Source: Actinocrinis sp046724665 (GTDB taxonomy: Bacteria; Actinomycetota; Actinomycetes; Streptomycetales; Catenulisporaceae). Taken from it: a stretch of DNA of 12,718 nt. Below the pieces are notes generated by a model. The model saw only the letters and a program-made list of their open reading frames with translations, was not told where the DNA came from and ran no database searches. The position numbers and the translations under genes are program-made. Of this stretch, positions 7,930 through 12,718 are shown in pieces. The stretch spans positions 1-12,718 of the forward strand of contig JBKOWZ010000295.1 in the NCBI GenBank assembly GCA_046724665.1, read 5' to 3'. Position 1 is the first letter of the stretch. Each line of letters starts with the position of its first letter.

Positions 7930-8184
7930 CCCTGCTTCCTCACCGGCCGCTGCCGCGCCTTCGGCTCCGGCTCGCGGCGATCTTCCCGGCAAAGCTATCA
8001 AAACCAGGACGTTGAGCTGACGCCCTCAATCCGTCAATACGCCGATGCACCGATGCGCCGCTTCCCCGCCGGCGCCGATGGACGGATCTTTAACTTATCC
8101 ATACCGCCACAAAGCGTTCAGATACTCCCATCGGCGTAGATTCCCAAGCCGTACAACGGAATTCGCACGGAAGGAGCCGCGGCG
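7930..8184. promoter_or_regulatory. Divergent promoter region between the SDR and the membrane cyclase-like gene
   Basis: These 255 bases separate two gene pairs reading outward. A locally AT-rich patch around 8088-8110 (tctttaacttatcc) is the likeliest site of at least one promoter; read leftward it contains TAAGTT. Reading rightward, TAGATT at 8137-8142 is a possible -10 for the cyclase-like gene, without a clear -35. I see no convincing gene in it. Confidence 0.4.
8171..8176 (+). promoter_or_regulatory. Shine-Dalgarno AAGGAG deciding a TTG start
   Basis: AAGGAG lies eight bases before TTG 8185. It is one of the strongest ribosome binding sites in the window and makes the rare TTG the obvious start, because the next candidate starts lie inside the membrane segments. 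Confidence 0.75.
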
Positions 8185-8874
8185 TTGTCCACCGCCCTCG
8201 CGATCGGAGCGGGTCTGTTCTGGACCCTGGCCTACCTGCTGATCATCCGGGTCGGCATGCGCGAGCGCACGTACGGGATGCCGCTCGTCGCCTTCGCCGC
8301 CAACATAGCGTGGGAGTTCATCTACGCCTTCGTGCGTCCCTCGAACGGCGTACAGCACGCGATCAATATCGTCTGGTTCCTGCTGGACTGCGCCATCGGC
8401 TACACCGTCGTCCGGTTCGGCCCCGAGGAGTTCCCGTACCTGCCGCGCGGCGTGTTCTACGGCAGCCTGGTCGCGCTGCTCGGCTTCGCCTATCCGGCGG
8501 TGGACCTGGTCGGCACGCAGTTCGACGAGGGCGACGCGGTGTTCTCCGCCTTCGGGATGAACCTGATGATGTCCGCGCTGTTCATCGCGATGTTCATGGC
8601 ACGCCCGGCGGGGCGCGGTCAGTCGGTCGGCATCGCGACGGCGAAGCTGGCGGGCACCGCGCTCGCCTCGGGCTCGCTCGCGGTGAAGAGCGACCTGGAG
8701 GCGCGCTACCACGGCGGGCTGCTGCCCTACCTCTACATCGCCAGCTTCGTGCTCGATCTGGTGTACCTCGGGCTTGTGCTGTCGGTGCGTGCCGTTCCGG
8801 TATCGTCGGCCGCAGCGGAGCCGATCACGGGAGTGACGATTTATGAGCGAACCGACGTGGAGAGCCGTCGATGA
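8185..8874 (+). CDS. Seven-helix membrane protein resembling Pyr4/PaxB-type terpene cyclases
   Basis: This 229-residue protein has about seven hydrophobic helices (near 4-24, 30-50, 58-78, 89-110, 119-139, 150-168 and 182-201). From memory its pattern matches the integral-membrane terpene cyclases of fungal meroterpenoid and indole-diterpene clusters. Matching points are RTYGMPLVAFAANIAWEFIYAF (28-49) with a W43-E44 pair, NIVWFLLD (61-68), FGMNLMMSALFIAMF followed by GQS and a KLAGT segment, and an acidic D191 in the last helix (FVLDLVYLGLV). In Pyr4, one Glu in the second helix and one Asp near the C-terminus are needed for cyclisation; E44 and D191 are natural counterparts. Those enzymes protonate an epoxide or alkene on a prenylated substrate within the membrane. 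Bacterial homologues may do something else. Its stop lies 32 bases inside the methyltransferase gene. Confidence 0.68.
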   Translation: MSTALAIGAGLFWTLAYLLIIRVGMRERTYGMPLVAFAANIAWEFIYAFVRPSNGVQHAINIVWFLLDCAIGYTVVRFGPEEFPYLPRGVFYGSLVALLGFAYPAVDLVGTQFDEGDAVFSAFGMNLMMSALFIAMFMARPAGRGQSVGIATAKLAGTALASGSLAVKSDLEARYHGGLLPYLYIASFVLDLVYLGLVLSVRAVPVSSAAAEPITGVTIYERTDVESRR

Positions 8875-9511
8875 ATACTTCAGCGGGGCGCTGATCCCGG
8901 CCGACCCGGTGCTCGACGCGGCTACGCGGTTGAGCGCGGACCAGGGGCTGCCGGACATCGCCGTGGCGCCGAACCAGGGCCGGCTGCTCAACCTGCTCGC
9001 GCGGATCCAGGGCGCGCGGCGGATCCTCGAGGTGGGCACGCTCGGCGGGTACTCCACGATCTGGCTGGCCAGGGCGCTGCCGCAGGACGGGCTGCTGATC
9101 AGCCTCGAGCTCAACCCGCACCACGCCGAGGTGGCGCGCACCAACCTGAAGTCGGCAGGCCTGTCCGAGCGGGTGCAGGTGCGGGTCGGCCCCGCGATCA
9201 ACAGCCTGAGCGCGCTGGCCGAGGAGCGGCCCGAGCCCTTCGACCTGGTCTTCATCGACGCGGACAAGCAGTCCAACGCGGACTACCTGGCCTGGGCGGT
9301 GCGGCTGTCGCGGCCGGGGACGATCATCGTGGTGGACAACGTGGTGCGCGGCGGCGCGGTCATCGACGCGGACAGCGCGGACCCGACCGTGCAGGGCACG
9401 CGCCGGCTCGTTGACGCGATCGCGGCGGAGCCGCGGCTGGACGCGACGGCGATGCAGACCACCGGCGTGAAGGGCTACGACGGCCTGATCTTCGCGCTCG
9501 TCAACAGCTGA
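8843..9511 (+). CDS. Cation-dependent O-methyltransferase (CCoAOMT-like, class I SAM)
   Basis: This 222-residue methyltransferase has the caffeoyl-CoA/catechol type of fold. SAM-binding motif I is RILEVGTLGGYSTIWLA (60-76), and E89 at the end of strand 2 should bind the SAM ribose. The divalent-metal site typical of this family is visible as D139-x-D141-K (FIDADK) and D165-N166 (VVVDNVV). Such enzymes methylate vicinal hydroxyls of catechol-like or polyketide substrates, or act on small molecules in secondary metabolism. GGGAG (8829-8833) sits nine bases before ATG 8843. The first 32 bases overlap the cyclase-like gene in another frame, so translation is probably coupled. The pairing suggests a shared pathway, but the substrate is not known. 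Confidence 0.9.
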   Translation: MSEPTWRAVDEYFSGALIPADPVLDAATRLSADQGLPDIAVAPNQGRLLNLLARIQGARRILEVGTLGGYSTIWLARALPQDGLLISLELNPHHAEVARTNLKSAGLSERVQVRVGPAINSLSALAEERPEPFDLVFIDADKQSNADYLAWAVRLSRPGTIIVVDNVVRGGAVIDADSADPTVQGTRRLVDAIAAEPRLDATAMQTTGVKGYDGLIFALVNS

Positions 9512-9525
9512 CGGCCGACGGCCGC

Positions 9526-9548
9526 CCGGCTGACGCGCCGTCAGCCGG
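9526..9548. terminator. Shared bidirectional terminator hairpin
   Basis: CCGGCTGACG (9526-9535) and CGTCAGCCGG (9539-9548) form a perfect 10-base-pair stem with a 3-base loop. It lies between the converging O-methyltransferase and glycosylase genes, and its right arm includes the glycosylase stop codon (9541-9543). There is no U-tract, which is common for GC-rich actinobacterial terminators. It should work in both directions. Confidence 0.7.
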
Positions 9549-10128
9549 TCTTCTCGCGCCGGGCGTGGCAGTCGGCCAGATGGTCGTCCACCAGCCCGCA
9601 GGCCTGCATGAGCGCGTAGCAGGTCGTCGGCCCGACGAAGACGAAGCCCGCCTTCTTCAGCGCCTTGGCCAGCGCGGTCGATTCGGCGGTCACCGCCGGG
9701 ACGTCGCCGGTGCCGCGCGGCGCCGGGGCGGGCTCGGCCGGGGCGTGCGACCAGATCAGCTCGGACAGGCCGCCGCCCAGCCCGGCCGCGGTACGGGCGT
9801 TGGCGATGGCCGCGTTGATCTTCAGCCGGTTGCGCACGATCCCGGCGTCGGCGAGCAGCCGCGCCACGTCGCTCTCATCGAAGGCCGCGACGCGCTCGAT
9901 CGAGAACCCGGCGAAGGCGGCGCGGAAGGCCGACCGCTTGCGCAGGATCGTGAGCCACGACAGCCCGGACTGGAACGCCTCGAGGCACAGCCGCTCGAAC
10001 AGCGCGTCGTCGCCGCGCAGCGGCTGTCCCCACTCGTCGTCGTGGTACGCGACGTACTCCGGTGCCGATCCGGCCCACGGGCAACGCATGAGCCCATCCG
10101 CACCGATGATCACACTGCCCTCGCCCAT
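9541..10128 (-). CDS. tag: DNA-3-methyladenine glycosylase I
   Basis: This 195-residue base-excision repair enzyme removes N3-methyladenine from alkylated DNA. It matches E. coli Tag well, with an offset of 12 residues in the N-terminal half. Zinc ligands are C16 (RCPWAG), H29 (YHDDEWG), and the H183-x3-C187 pair near the end. The catalytic-site Glu equivalent to E38 is E50 (LCLEAFQSGLSW), and W58 corresponds to W46. A Pro/Ala-rich insertion (about residues 128-140) precedes ALAKALKKAGFVFVGPTTCYALMQACGLVDDH, the typical family end. I chose ATG 10128 because a near-perfect GGAGGTGA lies eight bases upstream; a GTG at 10140 overlaps that site and is unlikely. The gene stands alone on its strand and ends in the shared hairpin. 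Confidence 0.96.
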   Translation of the reverse strand: MGEGSVIIGADGLMRCPWAGSAPEYVAYHDDEWGQPLRGDDALFERLCLEAFQSGLSWLTILRKRSAFRAAFAGFSIERVAAFDESDVARLLADAGIVRNRLKINAAIANARTAAGLGGGLSELIWSHAPAEPAPAPRGTGDVPAVTAESTALAKALKKAGFVFVGPTTCYALMQACGLVDDHLADCHARREKTG

Positions 10129-10136
10129 CGTCCCGG

Positions 10137-10144
10137 TCACCTCC
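10137..10144 (-). promoter_or_regulatory. Shine-Dalgarno GGAGGTGA fixing the glycosylase start
   Basis: Eight contiguous bases complementary to the 16S rRNA 3' end stand eight bases before ATG 10128. The in-frame GTG inside this element would have no binding site of its own, so the shorter protein is the real one. Confidence 0.75.
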
Positions 10145-10212
10145 GCCGCTCGCCGTGCACTCGGGACAGATCCTGCCAGGCACCACCGTCAAGAATTTCG
10201 ACCGCCGGGAAG

Positions 10213-10226
10213 CCGAGCGCCCTCGG
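10213..10226 (-). terminator. Small hairpin after the acVLRF1 gene
   Basis: CCGAG (10213-10217) and CTCGG (10222-10226) pair around a 4-base loop, just five bases beyond the stop codon at 10232-10234. Read in the gene's direction the T-rich run comes before rather than after the stem, so this is at best a weak, U-tract-free terminator. Confidence 0.3.
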
Positions 10227-10231
10227 AAAAA

Positions 10232-10981
10232 TCACACTGTCGGCTCAACGAGCCTGATGCGCACGGCGCGGAACGCTTCCGGCGCTCTGTGCAGGTCGGC
10301 CGCCTTGGGGTCGCCGACGTTGAGGAACGGCGCGGTTTCCTTCTGCCACAATGGCTTGAGACGCGAATCTGTGCGTAACGCGCCGATCGCTCCGGTATCG
10401 CCGCCGAGGATGAGCGCGTCCAGGTCCGCGGCGCGCGGCAGGAGAATCCGCGCCGCCGTATCGGCCGCGGCCGCGTACGCCTCACGGGCCTGGCCCTCGC
10501 GGCGCCGCGCGAAGCGTTGCTGTGACCAGCCGCCGGCTTTGGTGCGGCCCTGCACGTGCCGCGTGCCGACCTTCGATTCGGCGAGCCGTGCGCCCTCGAA
10601 GACGCCGACAGCGAACCCGCCGCGCCGCACCAGCAGCACGCCGACGGTGCGCTCGGTGAGCGCAAGCGCGTGTGCGACCAGGCGGTCGATCAGGTCGGCG
10701 TCCGGCGCGTCATCCGGGTCGATGACGGAATGCAGCGGGGGAAACGGCACGTAGCAGGTCGCCGTCGAGCCGTCACCGGCGACGAGTTCGATCGCCCCGA
10801 TATCGCCGCCGGCGCCCGGGACTGAGTCCGGATCACCTGACGCTTCGCCGATTACGCGTCGCGGCCGCGGCCCGTCCGCGAGCCCGCCGTGCCGCTGCGC
10901 GAAGCCTTCGCACCAGCGCGCGAAGCGGTCCGGGCCGACTTCGACCCAGACTCCGCCACCCGCCGCCGGTCTGCTCGCCAT
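10232..10981 (-). CDS. acVLRF1-family peptidyl-tRNA hydrolase (Vms1-like release factor)
   Basis: This 249-residue cytosolic protein matches the actinobacterial Vms1-like release factor 1 group. These are relatives of eukaryotic Vms1/ANKZF1 and the eRF1 catalytic domain, thought to release nascent chains from peptidyl-tRNA on stalled or split ribosomes. The diagnostic segment is TKAGGWSQQRFARRREGQ (147-164), with Q154/Q155 in the position of the catalytic Gln loop and followed by basic residues. It is preceded by a VLRF1 core (GVLLVRRGGFAVGVFEGARLAESKVGTRHVQGR). The C-terminal LDALILGGDTGAIGALRTD resembles the Rossmann-like core of eRF1-domain proteins. ATG 10981 has no clear Shine-Dalgarno sequence. 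The gene follows the VOC gene by 44 bases and may be read through from it. Confidence 0.85.
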   Translation of the reverse strand: MASRPAAGGGVWVEVGPDRFARWCEGFAQRHGGLADGPRPRRVIGEASGDPDSVPGAGGDIGAIELVAGDGSTATCYVPFPPLHSVIDPDDAPDADLIDRLVAHALALTERTVGVLLVRRGGFAVGVFEGARLAESKVGTRHVQGRTKAGGWSQQRFARRREGQAREAYAAAADTAARILLPRAADLDALILGGDTGAIGALRTDSRLKPLWQKETAPFLNVGDPKAADLHRAPEAFRAVRIRLVEPTV

Positions 10982-11025
10982 GTCGGCAAACAGTACCGGC
11001 GGCGCACGGCGTCACTCACAAAGCC

Positions 11026-11799
11026 TCAGCCCTTGGGCAGCGAGATGATCGAGAACTCGCTGCCGGCCATGTCCTCGACGACGGCCATCCGGCCGACCGG
11101 CGTGTCGGTCGGCGGGAGCTTCACCTTGCCGCCGTTGCGGGTGACCGTGGCCGCCGCGGCGTCGGTGTCGGCGATCGAGAAGTAGGTGTTCCAGAAGTTC
11201 GGCGTGCCGGCCGGGATCTGCGCCGGCTTGGCGCCGATGCCGCCGCGCTGCTCGCCCTGGACCTTGAACGTGTGGTACTCGCCCGTGACGGCCTTGAACT
11301 CCTCGTACTCGTAGCCGAAGACCTGCTCGTAGAAGGCCCGGGCCCGGCCCGGGTCGTCGTTGAGGTTCTCGTTCCAGGTGAACGCGCCCGGCTCGTTGGC
11401 CAGCTGCGCGCCGCGGTGCTCGCGGCCCTGCCAGATGCCGAAGACCGCGCCGGTCGGGTCGGCGGCCAGCGCCAGGCGTCCCGCGCCGGGCACGTCCATC
11501 GGACCCATGAACACGTTGCCGCCGGCCTTCGTGACGCGCTGGCTCACCGCGTCCGCGTCGTCGGCCCAGAGATAGGTGACCCATACCGCGGGTCCGGGCT
11601 GGTCGGGCTGCTTCGGCCCGATCCCGGCCACCTGCATGCCGTTCTTGGTGGCGAGCTGGTACCCGCCGCCCGCCTCGCCGGTGTCGATGTACTCCCAGCC
11701 GAACAGCTCGGCGTAGAACCGCTTGGCCGCCTCGAGGTCGGGGGTCATCAGGTCGATCCAGCAGGGTGTTCCCTCGTCGTAGCCGGTGAACTGCGCCAT
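11026..11799 (-). CDS. Two-domain VOC-family protein (glyoxalase/bleomycin-resistance fold)
   Basis: This 257-residue protein is a tandem of two vicinal-oxygen-chelate modules. The first is about 8-130: GTPCWIDLMTPDLEAAKRFYAELFGWEY, then AADPTGAVFGIWQ. The second is about 135-257: GAFTWNENLNDDPGRARAFYEQVFGYEYEEF, then VEDMAGSEFSIISLPKG. The order and lengths match mycobacterial Rv0577-type proteins and antibiotic-cluster hydroxylase/resistance relatives. Possible roles are metal-dependent isomerase or lyase activity, or small-molecule binding; no substrate can be assigned. The His of the usual first metal-ligand position is replaced in both halves (PCWIDL, FTWNEN), so catalysis is uncertain. 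ATG 11799 has only a weak GAGAGG site further upstream. It lies downstream of the glycerate kinase gene in the same direction. Confidence 0.9.
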   Translation of the reverse strand: MAQFTGYDEGTPCWIDLMTPDLEAAKRFYAELFGWEYIDTGEAGGGYQLATKNGMQVAGIGPKQPDQPGPAVWVTYLWADDADAVSQRVTKAGGNVFMGPMDVPGAGRLALAADPTGAVFGIWQGREHRGAQLANEPGAFTWNENLNDDPGRARAFYEQVFGYEYEEFKAVTGEYHTFKVQGEQRGGIGAKPAQIPAGTPNFWNTYFSIADTDAAAATVTRNGGKVKLPPTDTPVGRMAVVEDMAGSEFSIISLPKG

Positions 11800-11891
11800 C
11801 TGACGTGCTGCCTCTCAGGTCGCCGCGGCGCATGGCGCCGTCGCCACGCTGCAACCGCGCGGCTTCAGTCTGCTCCGGATCCGGCGGGAAT

Positions 11892-11915
11892 ACCCGAACA
11901 TCCGTCCGAACGGGT
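11892..11915. promoter_or_regulatory. Inverted repeat with tandem CCGAAC between kinase and VOC genes
   Basis: ACCCG (11892-11896) and CGGGT (11911-11915) form inverted arms 14 bases apart, and CCGAAC occurs twice inside at a 12-base period (11894 and 11906). It lies just past the kinase stop and about 93-116 bases before the VOC start. It may be an operator, or part of a kinase terminator. Confidence 0.25.
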
Positions 11916-11925
11916 GAACTTGTCA

Positions 11926-12718
11926 TCACTGCATACTGAGATACGCATCCACCGCCATCCGCGCGCCGATCCGTTCGAGCAGGGGCAGCGGCCGCGCCAT
12001 GCAGCGGGCCGGGTCCGGCTCGATGTCGGTGAGAGGGTACGCGGCGGCGAAGCCGGCCTCCGCGAGCTGGCGCGGCGTCAGTTCGAGCCGTCCGCAGACC
12101 GCGACGACCGGGACGCCGCGGCGTTGCGCCGCACGGGCTACCCCCATCGGCGCCTTGCCGTGCAGCGTCTGCTCGTCGAGGCAGCCCTCGCCGGTGACGA
12201 CGAGCGACGCCTCGGCCATGGCCCGCTCGAAGCCGAGCACGTCGAGCAGGACGTCGATGCCTGATTGCCGAGCCGCGCCGAGGACCGCGAGCGCGGCGAA
12301 GCCGACGCCCCCGGCAGCCCCGGCGCCCGGTGCCCCGGCCTGCGCGGCGGCAGGGCCGAGGGATCGCGACAGGACGCTGACGAGGTTGGCGAGCCCCGAC
12401 TCGAGCAGCGCCACGTCGTGCGGGCTCGCGCCCTTCTGCGGCGCGTAGACCGCTGCGGCGCCGTGCTCACCGAGCAACGGGTTATCGACGTCGGAGGCGA
12501 GCACGACCTGCGCGGCCGACAGCCGCTGGTCGAGGCCGCTCAGGTCCGCCGCGACGAGCCTGGTCAGCGCGCCCCCGCCTGCGGGCAGCTCGTCGCCGTC
12601 GGCGTCCAGGAAGCGCGCGCCGAGTGCGGCGAGCATGCCCGCGCCGCCGTCGGTGGACGCGCTGCCGCCGACGCCGAGCACGATCGTCTTCGCCCCGGCG
12701 TCCAGCGCGGCCCGGATC
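11926..12718 (-). CDS. Glycerate kinase, 3' two-thirds; 5' end beyond the window
   Basis: The 263 residues present belong to the GlxK/GarK glycerate kinase family, which phosphorylates D-glycerate with ATP (to 2- or 3-phosphoglycerate) and feeds glyoxylate or glycerate metabolism into glycolysis. The reading frame crosses the right edge; IRAALDAGAKTIVLGVGGSA precedes the conserved STDGGAGMLAALG. Later hallmarks are LASDVDNPLLGEHGAA, a Gly/Ala-rich VGFAALAVLGA segment and TGEGCLDEQTLHGKAPMGVA. Family members are usually 370-380 residues, so roughly 110 N-terminal residues are missing here only because of the window. The Ala/Gly-rich stretch AAAQAGAPGAGAAGGVG is a common variable loop. The stop is followed by the 126-base spacer before the VOC gene. 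Confidence 0.93.
   Translation of the reverse strand, partial: IRAALDAGAKTIVLGVGGSASTDGGAGMLAALGARFLDADGDELPAGGGALTRLVAADLSGLDQRLSAAQVVLASDVDNPLLGEHGAAAVYAPQKGASPHDVALLESGLANLVSVLSRSLGPAAAQAGAPGAGAAGGVGFAALAVLGAARQSGIDVLLDVLGFERAMAEASLVVTGEGCLDEQTLHGKAPMGVARAAQRRGVPVVAVCGRLELTPRQLAEAGFAAAYPLTDIEPDPARCMARPLPLLERIGARMAVDAYLSMQ

Noticed and set aside
8185..9511. A complete terpenoid biosynthetic gene cluster
   Set aside because: No prenyl diphosphate synthase, prenyltransferase or epoxidase is present in the window, so only a possible tailoring pair can be claimed.

Overview
The window is GC-rich throughout, with third codon positions almost always G or C. Shine-Dalgarno strength varies, GTG and TTG starts occur, and several genes look leaderless. 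Together with an acVLRF1-type release factor, a family known mainly from Actinobacteria, this points to a chromosome segment of a high-GC actinomycete (Streptomyces, Catenulispora or Actinospica-like). The genus is an inference. I see no tRNA, rRNA, CRISPR array, insertion sequence, integrase or phage gene.

Layout. 1-93 (-): the first 31 codons of an unrecognised gene. 94-640: 547 bases with no convincing gene, holding candidate promoter and hairpin elements. 641-3433 (+): a tight three-gene unit of an N-formylglutamate amidohydrolase-family hydrolase, a pentapeptide-repeat protein and a serpin without a signal peptide. The serpin runs tail-to-tail into, and overlaps by 16 bases, a GH13 alpha-glucosidase-type enzyme (3418-5031, -). 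A 122-base divergent promoter region separates GH13 from a lipoprotein (5154-5969, +). Next comes a two-gene minus-strand unit, an extended SDR (7006-7929) followed by an aldo/keto reductase (5999-6979). Divergent from it is a plus-strand pair, a seven-helix membrane protein resembling the Pyr4/PaxB class of integral-membrane terpene cyclases (8185-8874, TTG start), overlapping a cation-dependent O-methyltransferase by 32 bases (8843-9511).

The right part is all on the minus strand: 3-methyladenine DNA glycosylase I (9541-10128), an acVLRF1-family peptidyl-tRNA hydrolase (10232-10981), a two-domain VOC protein (11026-11799) and a 5'-truncated glycerate kinase (11926-12718). The O-methyltransferase and the glycosylase converge on one perfect 10-bp inverted repeat that probably terminates both.

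Most of this is ordinary accessory metabolism plus housekeeping repair and ribosome rescue. The least explained part is the membrane cyclase-like protein with its translationally coupled methyltransferase, possibly a small terpenoid or meroterpenoid tailoring pair. Its flanking divergent oxidoreductases may or may not belong with it. No prenyltransferase, epoxidase or prenyl diphosphate synthase is visible here, so the substrate is unknown. The second curiosity is the cytosolic serpin, whose reactive-centre hinge carries Phe and Val where inhibitory serpins usually have Thr/Ser and Glu.
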